A stretch of 64,000 nucleotides of DNA from assembly GCA_003963365.1 (NCBI GenBank), contig RXJG01000004.1:1246554-1310553 (forward strand), in the 5' to 3' direction. Position numbers and translations under genes: made by a program. Shown here piece by piece: positions 42,350 through 51,455 of the stretch. Below the pieces are notes generated by a model. The model was not told where the DNA came from. It worked only from the letters and a program-made list of their open reading frames with translations, and made no database searches. Each line of letters starts with the position of its first letter. Position 1 is the first letter of the stretch. Source of the DNA: Sphingobacteriales bacterium. GTDB lineage: Bacteria > Bacteroidota > Bacteroidia > Chitinophagales > Chitinophagaceae.

Positions 42350-43513
42350 ATGTCGAACATTTTGATAATAGACGATGAAAAAGCGATCCGTAAAACCCTT
42401 ACTGAAATCCTTTCGTATGAGGGATATAAAATTGATGATGCAGAGAATGGAGAAGATGGACTAAAACGTTTGAAAGAAAAGAACTATGAAGTGGTGCTTT
42501 GTGATATAAAGATGCCAAAGATGGATGGTATTGAATTTTTAGAGAAGGCAAGAGAAGCAAGACCTGATGTTCCGGTAATTATGATCTCTGGTCATGGTAC
42601 TATTGAAACAGCTGTGGAAGCAGTAAAGAAAGGTGCTTTTGATTATGTATCCAAACCACCAGATCTTAACCGGCTGCTCATCACCATCCGCAATGCGATG
42701 GATAAAACAACTTTAGTAGAAGAAACCAAAGTGCTGAAACGCAAAGTGAGTAAGGTGCAGGAGATGATTGGTGAAAGCGAACCTATCAAACGCATTAAAG
42801 ATACTATTGATAAAGTGGCTCCAACAGAAGCCAGGGTAATGATCACCGGTGAAAACGGTTCAGGTAAAGAGTTGGTGGCAAGATGGATTCATGAAAAAAG
42901 CAACCGTGCCAATGGACCTTTAGTAGAGGTTAACTGTGCTGCTATTCCCGGCGAACTGATAGAAAGTGAATTGTTTGGTCATGAAAAAGGATCATTTACT
43001 TCAGCTATCAAACAACGCATTGGTAAATTTGAAACAGCCAACGGCGGTACACTTTTCCTTGATGAAATAGGGGATATGAGCCTGGAAGCACAGGCCAAAG
43101 TATTAAGGGCTTTGCAGGAAGGAAAGATCACAAGGGTAGGAGCGGATAAAGATATTAATGTAGATGTAAGAGTGATTGCCGCCACTAATAAAGATCTGCT
43201 GAAAGAAGTAGAAGAGAAAAAATTCAGGCTGGATTTGTATCACCGGTTGAGTGTGATATTGATTCATGTACCATCATTAAATGACCGGAAGGATGATATT
43301 CCTTTGCTGGTAGATAAATTCCTGGTTGATATTGCAGCCGATTATGGGCAGCCGGTTAAAGCCATTGACACAACAGCACTGGAATTACTTAAGAGTCATA
43401 ACTGGACAGGTAATATCCGTGAATTAAGAAATGTAGTGGAACGCTTAGTGATATTATCCGGTAAAACAATTACACCGGACGATGTGATGAATTTTGTTTT
43501 GCCAAGGAAATAA
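42350..43513 (+). CDS. NtrC-type response regulator lacking the DNA-binding domain
   Basis: The 387 residues comprise a receiver domain (1-120; Asp52 phospho-acceptor in LCDIKMPKMDG, Lys102) and a sigma-54-type AAA+ domain (about 138-375). The AAA+ domain has Walker A GENGSGKE (167-174), Walker B TLFLDEIG and NWTGNIRELRNVVERL. The sigma-54 contact loop GAFTGA reads GSFTSA (214-219). The protein stops at NFVLPRK, right after the AAA+ lid, with no Fis-type helix-turn-helix. It must act in solution, through a partner, or independently of enhancers. No kinase gene is adjacent. Confidence 0.9.
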   Translation: MSNILIIDDEKAIRKTLTEILSYEGYKIDDAENGEDGLKRLKEKNYEVVLCDIKMPKMDGIEFLEKAREARPDVPVIMISGHGTIETAVEAVKKGAFDYVSKPPDLNRLLITIRNAMDKTTLVEETKVLKRKVSKVQEMIGESEPIKRIKDTIDKVAPTEARVMITGENGSGKELVARWIHEKSNRANGPLVEVNCAAIPGELIESELFGHEKGSFTSAIKQRIGKFETANGGTLFLDEIGDMSLEAQAKVLRALQEGKITRVGADKDINVDVRVIAATNKDLLKEVEEKKFRLDLYHRLSVILIHVPSLNDRKDDIPLLVDKFLVDIAADYGQPVKAIDTTALELLKSHNWTGNIRELRNVVERLVILSGKTITPDDVMNFVLPRK

Positions 43514-43518
43514 TCAAA

Positions 43519-44634
43519 CTATTTACTGTCGGCTTTAATCCATTTTATACATACAGGGTTACCCACCTCAATTCTTTTACCGGTATCAGTAAGGAGTCCT
43601 GTTTGTTTATTTCTTTTAAATACAACGATATTGTCGCTGTTCTGGTTGGCTACTAATAAAAAGTTGCCGCCGGGGTCAAAATTGAAATTACGGGGCGTTA
43701 ATCCCATCGTTGATTGAAAACCGATGCTGGTTAGTTTACCATTGACCGGATTAATTTTGAAAATGGCAATGGTATTACTTTCACCACGGTTGCTGCAGTA
43801 CAAAAATTTTCCATCAGGCGATACATGAATATCGGCGCTGCCTTTTGTACCAGTATAATCTTTCGGGTGACTGGAAATAGTTTGTATTGATTTTAATTTT
43901 CCATTGTGGTAGGCAAATGCTTCTACCGTTCCGCTTAATTCTTCCATTAAGTAAGCATACTTGTTGTTGGGATGAAAATCAAAATGCCTTGGTCCAGCTC
44001 CGGCCGTAGTTTGCACAAATGGCTGAGCGGCTTTCGTAAGCCGGCCATTTGAATTATTGAACTGATATATCATTACTTTATCTATACCTAAATCGGGAAC
44101 AAAAACATATTTATTGTCTTTTGATAAAACAGTTTGATGTACATGTGCCGATTCCTGTCTGTCTTTGTTAGCACTACTGCCGCTATGAGCAATTACCTGT
44201 GAGGCGGTATCTAAAGAATTATCTTTTTTAACGGGATAAACAGATAATGTACCGCTACTGTAATTGCCAACCAGCACAAACTTTCCATTGCTGCTGGTGG
44301 TAACATAGCAGGGATGATCTCCTTTGGATGACTGTTGATTGATGGTGGTGAGGCTACCGTTGCTTTTATCAAAGGAATAAGCAGTTACATCACCAGGTTT
44401 ATTTTCATTAACGGCATACACATATTTTTGATTAGGTGAGATAGCTAAGTAGGACGGGTTAGAGCTTTTGATTGAGCTTACAGGAGTAGCGTCACCTGTT
44501 TTACTGTCGAATTTATAAACATATATACCTTCACTTTTGCCGGTAGTATAGGTGCCAATGAGTAAATAATTTTGTTTTTGTGCAAGGACTGAAAGTGAAA
44601 TAACAGCAAAGCAAACGTTAAATAGAATTTTCAT
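43519..44634 (-). CDS. Secreted lactonase-family seven-bladed beta-propeller protein
   Basis: A 371-residue protein with signal peptide (1-18). It has the Pgl/YbhE-type repeats: LLIGTYTTGKSEGIYVYKFD, YLAISPNQKYVYAVNE, GPRHFDFHPNNKYAYLMEEL, ADIHVSPDGKFLYCSNRGESNTIAIF and GLTPRNFNFDPGGNFLLVANQ. Cytoplasmic relatives are 6-phosphogluconolactonases. The export signal argues for a periplasmic substrate, so the specific activity is uncertain. It is convergent with the response regulator (5 bases apart). Confidence 0.9.
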   Translation of the reverse strand: MKILFNVCFAVISLSVLAQKQNYLLIGTYTTGKSEGIYVYKFDSKTGDATPVSSIKSSNPSYLAISPNQKYVYAVNENKPGDVTAYSFDKSNGSLTTINQQSSKGDHPCYVTTSSNGKFVLVGNYSSGTLSVYPVKKDNSLDTASQVIAHSGSSANKDRQESAHVHQTVLSKDNKYVFVPDLGIDKVMIYQFNNSNGRLTKAAQPFVQTTAGAGPRHFDFHPNNKYAYLMEELSGTVEAFAYHNGKLKSIQTISSHPKDYTGTKGSADIHVSPDGKFLYCSNRGESNTIAIFKINPVNGKLTSIGFQSTMGLTPRNFNFDPGGNFLLVANQNSDNIVVFKRNKQTGLLTDTGKRIEVGNPVCIKWIKADSK

Positions 44635-44652
44635 GTAAGTTGATTGATGATG

Positions 44653-45579
44653 TTAAGCTAATTTAGAAAGCGCAGTAATAATTTTTTCTTTTGTTTCCTC
44701 ATCACTCAATGATTGAGGAATAAATTTTTCGCCAATTACTTTCTCATACAATTCAATATATCGTTTAGAAATTGTATCTACCCACTCATCACTCATCTCC
44801 GGAACAGTTTGTCCTTCTTTACCCATAAAATTATTAGCGATCAGCCATTCCCTTACAAATTCTTTACTCAATTGTTTTTGTCTTTCGCCTGTTGCCTGTC
44901 TTTCTTCAAATCCGTCCGCATAAAAATATCTTGAGCTATCGGGTGTATGAATTTCATCCATCAGGTAAATAGTATCCCCAATTTTTCCAAACTCATATTT
45001 TGTATCTACCAGTATCAATCCCTGTTTGGCGGCAATCTCTTTTCCTCTTGCAAATAATTTAAGTGCATAATCACTCAATATTTTCCAATCAGCTTCTGTA
45101 GCAAGACCGTTAGCAATAATTTCAGCTGGACTGATATCTTCATCGTGCCCTTCAGCAGCTTTGGTACTGGGAGTAATAATAGGAGACGGGAAATAATCAT
45201 TTTCTTTCATTCCTTCGGGCATTTGCGCTCCGCACAAAATTCTTTTTCCGGCAGCATAGGTTCTCCAGGCATGACCGGTTAAATTGCCCCGAACCACCAT
45301 TTCAATTTTAAAGGGGTCACATTTTTGGCCAATACTTACATTAGGTGCAGGAACATCCACCAGCCAGTTGGGACAAATATCAGCCGTGGCGTTTAGCATA
45401 TAAGCAGCTATCTGGTTTAAAACCTGTCCTTTAAATGGAATTGGCCTTGGTAAAATAACATCAAAAGCAGAAATGCGGTTGCTGGCTATCATAACCAGCC
45501 ATTGATTGTGTATGGTGTAAACATCCCTTACTTTTCCCCTGTAAAAAGCGGTTTGACCCGGAAATTGAAATGAACTCAT
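44653..45579 (-). CDS. purC: Phosphoribosylaminoimidazole-succinocarboxamide (SAICAR) synthase
   Basis: Joins aspartate to CAIR in purine synthesis. The 308 residues include [64 protein letters not shown] and [19 protein letters not shown]. The length is of the longer, eukaryote/Bacteroidota-like form rather than the 240-residue E. coli type. No other pur genes are nearby. Confidence 0.95.
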   Translation of the reverse strand: MSSFQFPGQTAFYRGKVRDVYTIHNQWLVMIASNRISAFDVILPRPIPFKGQVLNQIAAYMLNATADICPNWLVDVPAPNVSIGQKCDPFKIEMVVRGNLTGHAWRTYAAGKRILCGAQMPEGMKENDYFPSPIITPSTKAAEGHDEDISPAEIIANGLATEADWKILSDYALKLFARGKEIAAKQGLILVDTKYEFGKIGDTIYLMDEIHTPDSSRYFYADGFEERQATGERQKQLSKEFVREWLIANNFMGKEGQTVPEMSDEWVDTISKRYIELYEKVIGEKFIPQSLSDEETKEKIITALSKLA

Positions 45580-45728
45580 GCGCTAAAATACCAAGACGAG
45601 GGTTTCCGCCCAATTTTAAGACGGTAAAGAAATTAACAGGGTCCCTCAAAATGGTGCAAAGAAAATTTTTATAGTAAGCTAACAATCACTATTTTGGCAG
45701 CCGATTGTTTAATCCAAAACTTCTGAAT

Positions 45729-48593
45729 ATGAGAAAAAGCATGAGCTCTTTTGCTTGCTTGTTATTAGCATGCCTTATAAGCCTCACTTCGATTGCACAA
45801 AATGTTACCATTACCGGTAATGTTAAAAATGGTTCAAACAAAGAAAATGTGGCTGCCGTATCAGTAGTAGTAAAAGGCACAACTATTGGTGCATTTACGG
45901 ATGATAACGGTAATTTCAGATTAACGGTAGCCAAACTCCCTGTAACATTAGTTATATCTTCTGTTGGTTTTGAAACCACGGAAGTTACTGTGTCTGGTTC
46001 CGAAAAAGTAGCTGTAGAATTAACGGCAGTTTCTTCATTAGGACAGGAAGTGGTAGTAGCAGCTACCCGTACTTCAACCCGTTTACTGGAATCGCCTGTT
46101 TCAATTGAAAGAATTGGTACTGCAGCTATTCGCAACGCCAGTGCTGCCAGTTATTATGATATTATAAGAAATGCCAAAGGTGTGGATGTAACTAATTCCA
46201 GTTTAACTTTTACTACCGTTACTACCCGTGGTTTCAATGGTAGTGGTAGTGCCCGTGTAAACCAGGTAGTGGATGGAATGGATAACCAGGCTCCCGGCTT
46301 AAACTTCTCCGTTGGTAACATTGTAGGTGTTACCGAACTGGATGTGGAAAGTATGGAATTACTGCCGGGTGCATCTTCAGCATTGTATGGTCCGGGTGGT
46401 ATGAACGGTACTGTTCTCATCAACAGTAAAAATCCTTTCAAATACCAGGGTTTAAGTGCACAGATTAAAACGGGTATGATGCATACTGATCAACGGGAAA
46501 GACCAACTGGTGCTTACCATGACTGGTCTGTAAGATGGGGAAAAGTGATAGGTGAAAAATTTGCTTTTAAAATCAATGCTCAGTTATTACAGGCAAAAGA
46601 CTGGATTGGAGATGATTTCAGAAATTATTCCCGATTAGGTTCTACCGGTTCTGTAATTCCGGGAACAAGAGAAACAGATCCCAATTACGATGGTATTAAT
46701 GTATATGGCGATGAAACAACCCGCAACCTTCGCAGTGTTGCGACAGCAGGAGGAAATGTTGACATTTACGGAGCGGTAGCAGCAGCTATTGGTGCGCAAC
46801 AACCTTCTGCGGTACCTGTTTTAAATTATATAATGTCTTCTTTGCCCAACACCATTAACGTATCCCGTACCGGTTATACAGAAAGAGAACTACTGGATAA
46901 TAACACCACTAACTTCAAACTGTCCGGTGGACTTTTTTATAAAATAACCAACAAACTTGAAGTTTCCTGGTTGACTAACTGGGGAACCGGTAACACTGTT
47001 TATACCGGAAGTGAACGTTATTCTATCAAGGATTTTAAAATGGGTCAGCATAAGCTGGAGTTTAAATCAAAGAACTGGTTTTTGCGTGGCTACACCACTC
47101 AGGAAAATGCCGGTGGTTCACATAACTCAACTATTACAGCGCAGCTATTTAATGAAGCATGGAAACCAAGTGCTACCTGGTACCAACAGTATGTGCAGGG
47201 TTATTTAGTACAGGAGCTTACAGATTGGACTACTGCTTACACTATAGCTTTACAGGGTGGTCAAAGCCAGGCACAGGCACAGGCAGCAGCATTTAATGCA
47301 ATTGCTACTACCAACCCACTTAAATATCATAATGTAGGAAGGGCATTAGCTGATCAGGGTCGTCCTGTTTCAGGTACCGATTTGTTCCGTAACCTGTATA
47401 ATAAAGTAAGTTCTGATCCAATTCCTATTGGAGGATTGTTACTTGACAGAAGTGATTTATGGGGAGCTGAAGGTCAGTACAACTTCCAGGATATTATCAA
47501 GTTTGTAGATGTACTGGTAGGTGCAAACTGGAAACAGTATGTATTGAATTCAAAAGGAACATTATTTATTGATTATAATGGACCCATTAAAATAAATGAG
47601 TACGGCGGGTATGTACAGTTGACTAAGCGTTTGTTCAATGAACGATTAATTCTTTCTGCATCCGGACGATATGACAAAAATGATAATTTCAAAGAAAGGT
47701 TTACCCCCAGGGCAACTGCAGTAATTAAAGTTGCTAAAAACAATAATATTCGTTTATCCTACCAAACTGCTTATCGTTTTCCAACAACACAGCAACAATA
47801 TATTAACCTGGTTGTAGGTAGCGGTGTGTTCCTGGCAGGTGGCTTACCCTGGGTACAAGACCTGTATAACCTCAAGAATAATCCCGGTTTTCAATTAGAA
47901 AATGTGCTGGCAGGAAACTTTACTCCATATAAGTTTAAAGAATTTAAACCTGAAGTGGCTTCAACATATGAAGTAGGTTACAAGAGCCTGGTAAAAAATA
48001 AATTGTTGCTGGATGCTTATGGATATGTTGGCGAATACAAAGATTTTATTGGCCGCATAGTGTTATTACAGCGTAAAGCCGGTGCCCCACAATCACAGGC
48101 AGATTTTCTTGATTTCTTAAGTGCCTCTAAAAGAAATGCAATTGGTATTGTAACCAACAGTGATACTAAGGTTACTACATGGGGCTGGGGTTTTGGTATG
48201 GACTACAACTTTGTTAAGTTCTGGAACTTCAACTTTAACGTATCATCCGATAATATTGAAGATGTACCATCAGGGTTTGTCAGCAACTTCAATACGCCTA
48301 AATACCGTTTCAATCTTGGGTTAACCAGCACAGGTTTGGGTAAAACCAAACAGTTTGGTTTCAGTATAAATTTCCGCTGGCAGGATGATGTAAAATATGA
48401 AAGTGATTTTGCTAATGATCGCCTGCCTGCATTTAATACAATTGATGCACAGGTTAACTATAAAGTGCCAAAAATTAAATCTGTATTTAAAATTGGTGCC
48501 AATAACCTGCTGAACCAATACTATCGTAATGGTGTGGGTAACCCGGCCATTGGTGGTTTGTATTATGTTAGCTTCGGTTACAATGTATTTTAA
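45729..48593 (+). CDS. TonB-dependent outer-membrane receptor
   Basis: From the ATG at 45729 (the open frame begins at a TTG 24 bases earlier) the protein has 954 residues. A signal peptide (1-24) is followed by a CarboxypepD_reg-like domain (about 26-100), a plug domain (about 110-235, VDGMDNQAPGLNFSVGN, LPGASSALYGPGGMNG) and a large barrel ending GLYYVSFGYNVF. No SusD-like partner follows, so it is not a SusCD pair. The substrate is unknown. A terminator follows at 48613. Confidence 0.92.
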   Translation: MRKSMSSFACLLLACLISLTSIAQNVTITGNVKNGSNKENVAAVSVVVKGTTIGAFTDDNGNFRLTVAKLPVTLVISSVGFETTEVTVSGSEKVAVELTAVSSLGQEVVVAATRTSTRLLESPVSIERIGTAAIRNASAASYYDIIRNAKGVDVTNSSLTFTTVTTRGFNGSGSARVNQVVDGMDNQAPGLNFSVGNIVGVTELDVESMELLPGASSALYGPGGMNGTVLINSKNPFKYQGLSAQIKTGMMHTDQRERPTGAYHDWSVRWGKVIGEKFAFKINAQLLQAKDWIGDDFRNYSRLGSTGSVIPGTRETDPNYDGINVYGDETTRNLRSVATAGGNVDIYGAVAAAIGAQQPSAVPVLNYIMSSLPNTINVSRTGYTERELLDNNTTNFKLSGGLFYKITNKLEVSWLTNWGTGNTVYTGSERYSIKDFKMGQHKLEFKSKNWFLRGYTTQENAGGSHNSTITAQLFNEAWKPSATWYQQYVQGYLVQELTDWTTAYTIALQGGQSQAQAQAAAFNAIATTNPLKYHNVGRALADQGRPVSGTDLFRNLYNKVSSDPIPIGGLLLDRSDLWGAEGQYNFQDIIKFVDVLVGANWKQYVLNSKGTLFIDYNGPIKINEYGGYVQLTKRLFNERLILSASGRYDKNDNFKERFTPRATAVIKVAKNNNIRLSYQTAYRFPTTQQQYINLVVGSGVFLAGGLPWVQDLYNLKNNPGFQLENVLAGNFTPYKFKEFKPEVASTYEVGYKSLVKNKLLLDAYGYVGEYKDFIGRIVLLQRKAGAPQSQADFLDFLSASKRNAIGIVTNSDTKVTTWGWGFGMDYNFVKFWNFNFNVSSDNIEDVPSGFVSNFNTPKYRFNLGLTSTGLGKTKQFGFSINFRWQDDVKYESDFANDRLPAFNTIDAQVNYKVPKIKSVFKIGANNLLNQYYRNGVGNPAIGGLYYVSFGYNVF

Positions 48594-48612
48594 TCAAATA
48601 ATCATTCTTTAT

Positions 48613-48644
48613 AAAAAGGCTGTCGGTTATGACAGCCTTTTTTG
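48613..48644 (+). terminator. Terminator after the TonB receptor gene
   Basis: AAAAAGGCTGTC / GACAGCCTTTTT, a perfect 12-bp stem with GGTTAT loop and a following T-run. Confidence 0.92.
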
Positions 48645-48717
48645 TTGAATCTAATCTTTCACTGGTTGAATTATATATTGACATACTGATTAAATTTGTT
48701 CAACTAAATTTATTACT

Positions 48718-49128
48718 ATGGCATACTGGCTGGTAAAATCAGAACCTTCTACTTACAGTTGGGAGCAACTGGAAAAAGATAAGCAAACTATGTGGGATGG
48801 GGTACGTAACTATGCTGCCCGGCTCCATTTAAAAGGAATGAAGAAAGGCGATGAAGTATTATTCTATCATAGTAATGAAGGAACAGAAATAGTAGGTATT
48901 GCCAAAGTTGCCAAAGAATTTTATCCTGACCCTACTGCAGAAGATGATACATGGGTGGTGGTGGATTTGAAACCTTACAAAAAAATAAAAAAGCCGGTAA
49001 CTCTTGCGCAGGTAAAAGCGGATAAACGTTTAACCAATATGGCACTTGTTCGCCTTGGAAGATTAAGTGTGCAGCCGGTAACAGATACTGAGTGGGAAAT
49101 TATAATGGAATTGGGAGATATGAAATAG
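48718..49128 (+). CDS. EVE-domain protein
   Basis: A 136-residue protein consisting of one EVE (PUA-like) domain: YWLVKSEPSTYSWEQL, WDGVRNYAARLHLKGMKKGDEVLFYHSN and GIAKVAKEFYPDPTAEDD. EVE domains bind modified bases or RNA; a specific ligand is not known here. It is monocistronic. Confidence 0.94.
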   Translation: MAYWLVKSEPSTYSWEQLEKDKQTMWDGVRNYAARLHLKGMKKGDEVLFYHSNEGTEIVGIAKVAKEFYPDPTAEDDTWVVVDLKPYKKIKKPVTLAQVKADKRLTNMALVRLGRLSVQPVTDTEWEIIMELGDMK

Positions 49129-49183
49129 ACGACATTAATTCCAGGATTTGAAGATTTCGATATTGCTATCGTCAAATTTCTTT

Positions 49184-49211
49184 TCAATAATTAATAATTA
49201 GTAATCAATAA
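49184..49211. repeat. 28-bp heptad-repeat element (four 7-mers)
   Basis: TCAATAA TTAATAA TTAGTAA TCAATAA in the spacer after the EVE gene. The rest of this spacer (49129-49426) holds no gene that I can support. Confidence 0.75.
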
Positions 49212-49426
49212 TCGTCCCTTCAAAAACTTTTAACAACTTTAGCAGGTTACTTTTTAAAAGTGCACAGTATTATTATCTGCTGATGTAATGAACTGCAGAT
49301 TATTTCCCTTCAGCCTAACCTCGTGTTTTCCATTCAATGATTGTATGCTGTAAGAAAGCAACCGGCAATAAAATCAACTGCCCGGGTATTAAACTTCATT
49401 TTTCCAAACAAATTAAAAGTACAATT

Positions 49427-49864
49427 ATGAAAAAAGTATTCATTGGCTTGCTGCTGCTGGTAGTAAGCGGGGGAGTGGTGTATTATTTCCTCACCCAAAA
49501 ACCTACAGTAAATAATCCAATTGGTTTCAACAAAGAATTATTAATTGGCAAATGGAAACTCGATAGTACCGATGCTAAAAATAATTTAGCCGCCCTGAAT
49601 ATTGCGGCTGCCGGAACAATTGATTCCAACCAGAAAAAATATGAGTATGTTATTGGGCCAAATGGTAAAGGGTTAATCATTTTACCCGGCAAAGCAAAGG
49701 CAGATACTATTGCCTACGAATGGACAAGCGATACGCAATTAAACTGGACACAAAGTGATTCTGCCAAAACAAAAACTGCCTGTACAGTAGTGAAGTTAGA
49801 CAGTATGAGTTTTGGTATCCAAACGAAAGACAGTTCTCTCTTTCAATTTACCCGTGTAAAGTAA
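49427..49864 (+). CDS. Membrane-anchored or secreted protein of unknown function, lipocalin-like
   Basis: The ATG at 49427 (MKKVFIGLLLLVVSGG) is favoured over an in-frame one 30 codons upstream, because a signal/anchor helix starts there. The 145-residue product has a hydrophobic N-terminus (about 4-22) and then a beta-rich body beginning NKELLIGKWKLDST. It also contains YEWTSDTQLNWTQSD and ends SSLFQFTRVK. The LxGKWKLDS start resembles lipocalin-like Bacteroidota proteins, but this is weak. A strong terminator follows. Confidence 0.72.
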   Translation: MKKVFIGLLLLVVSGGVVYYFLTQKPTVNNPIGFNKELLIGKWKLDSTDAKNNLAALNIAAAGTIDSNQKKYEYVIGPNGKGLIILPGKAKADTIAYEWTSDTQLNWTQSDSAKTKTACTVVKLDSMSFGIQTKDSSLFQFTRVK

Positions 49865-49872
49865 AATTCAGG

Positions 49873-49904
49873 CAGGCCGGAAAATATTTTCCGGCCTGTT
49901 CTTT
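49873..49904 (+). terminator. Terminator from a perfect 26-bp palindrome
   Basis: CAGGCCGGAAAAT followed by its exact inverse complement (49873-49898), then TTCTTTTAC. It ends the 49427-49864 transcript. Confidence 0.88.
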
Positions 49905-50018
49905 TACATTTTTTTAATATCCAATCATAATAATTTATAAATTACCCAACAGCGGGTATTGCTGAGCTAAGATTTGAAGTGTAACTTCATATATCTGTAA
50001 ACAATAAAATTATTTGTT

Positions 50019-50714
50019 ATGAATTCCATCGAACAAAGATTGCAAAAGCTGGAACAAAATCTCCGGTTTTATAAAATTACTTTAGTAGCTGTATTACTTA
50101 TCGGTAGTTTTTTCTTAATTACATCTTTCCGGTTAAATCAAGCTGATGTGTCCAACCTTGTAAAAGCTAAGGAGTTTCAGGTGATTGATGACCAGGGTAA
50201 AGTTTTGGTCGATATTAAAAATGATACTTATGCAAATGCCGGGGAAATAAAAGTAATTAATAAATATGGTAATGAAATAATTGACCTCTATGAGACTTCA
50301 TATGGGACTGGGAGTATGTTAACAAAGAACACTAATGGCAACAACGCATGTTGGATTGGAAATTATAACGATGGAAGTGGGAAAATGCAAGTTTATAATG
50401 TTGAAGGAAAACTGGTTGATGAAATAGGATCAAATATTGTTAAAAATGGAAATATTATTTGCAAAAACGTGGATGGTAACTCTATAATTGAAGTTAACTC
50501 AACAACCAACGGTAATGGTATTTTAACGATCAATGATAATAAAGGCAATAAAAGAATAAGTCTGGGGTCTTCTGATAATAACGATGGTGGCTTCTGGGCG
50601 TATAATCGAAACGGGTATTTGATTGGTAATGTGGGGGGTACCTCATCAGGTGACGGAGCTTTAGTTGTATATAATAGCTACGGCGGTAATCTTAATGGTG
50701 TGTGGCCAAAATAA
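50019..50714 (+). CDS. Membrane-anchored beta-repeat protein of unknown function
   Basis: The 231 residues comprise an N-terminal coiled-coil-like helix (SIEQRLQKLEQNL), one membrane segment (about 20-40) and a long run of short Gly/Asn-rich strands (KAKEFQVIDDQGKVLVDI, GSGKMQVYNVEGKLV, GNGILTINDNKGNKRISLG, GDGALVVYNSYGG). The pattern resembles a right-handed beta-helix or stacked-strand stalk seen in many uncharacterised bacterial proteins. The C-terminal side is likely periplasmic. I do not recognise a named family. Confidence 0.75.
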   Translation: MNSIEQRLQKLEQNLRFYKITLVAVLLIGSFFLITSFRLNQADVSNLVKAKEFQVIDDQGKVLVDIKNDTYANAGEIKVINKYGNEIIDLYETSYGTGSMLTKNTNGNNACWIGNYNDGSGKMQVYNVEGKLVDEIGSNIVKNGNIICKNVDGNSIIEVNSTTNGNGILTINDNKGNKRISLGSSDNNDGGFWAYNRNGYLIGNVGGTSSGDGALVVYNSYGGNLNGVWPK

Positions 50715-50756
50715 GAAGCATTATCAATTATTGATTATGTAATAAAGTTTGAATAT

Positions 50757-51449
50757 GTGATAAGAAAAAAAGTAGTGGTCCTAACCGGTGCCGGCATCAG
50801 TGCCGAGAGCGGTTTAAAAACTTTTCGTGACAGTGATGGATTGTGGGAAGGTTATGATATTGAAGATGTGGCAACACCGATGGCGTGGAGAAGAAATCCT
50901 CAACTGGTATTAGATTTTTATAATTACAGAAGAAAGAATGTGCTGGATGCAATACCCAATGCTGCACATTATGGATTGGCAGAACTGGAAAATGATTTTG
51001 ATGTAACCATCATCACACAAAATATAGATGACCTGCATGAAAGAGCCGGTTCAACTAAAGTGCTTCACCTGCATGGAGAAATATTTAAAATGCGGAGTGA
51101 GTTGGATGAAGAATTGATTTATGAAATTAAAGGTGATATTAAACTGGGTGATAAAGCCGAAGATGGTGCACAACTCCGTCCGCATATTGTTTGGTTTCAC
51201 GAAGCTGTGCCGATGATAGAAGTAGCGGTTCCTTTAGTGCATAATGCGGATGTATTTGCCGTGGTAGGAACTTCACTCGTGGTTTATCCGGCAGCCGGAT
51301 TGGTGAACTATGCTCAGCACCAGGTACCGAAGTTTATCGTTGATAAAAAGATTCCCTACACTTCATCAGTTTATAATCTCACTACAATCGAAAAGCCTGC
51401 AACGGAAGGAGTGAAGGAGTTGACTTTGTTGTTGAAGAATTTATTGTAA
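50757..51449 (+). CDS. cobB: NAD-dependent protein deacylase (sirtuin, CobB type) without zinc cysteines
   Basis: A 230-residue sirtuin starting at GTG. The NAD motif is GAGISAESGLKTFRDSDGLWEG; TQNIDDLHERAG and LHLHGEIFK carry the catalytic His. FYNYRR has the Tyr and Arg of class III (CobB/SIRT5) enzymes that bind succinyl or malonyl groups. The protein contains no cysteine at all, so the usual four-Cys zinc site is absent; the replacing segment is MRSELDEELIYEIKGDI. The last part, FAVVGTSLVVYPAAGL, is typical. Confidence 0.9.
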   Translation: MIRKKVVVLTGAGISAESGLKTFRDSDGLWEGYDIEDVATPMAWRRNPQLVLDFYNYRRKNVLDAIPNAAHYGLAELENDFDVTIITQNIDDLHERAGSTKVLHLHGEIFKMRSELDEELIYEIKGDIKLGDKAEDGAQLRPHIVWFHEAVPMIEVAVPLVHNADVFAVVGTSLVVYPAAGLVNYAQHQVPKFIVDKKIPYTSSVYNLTTIEKPATEGVKELTLLLKNLL

Positions 51450-51455
51450 GTAAGG

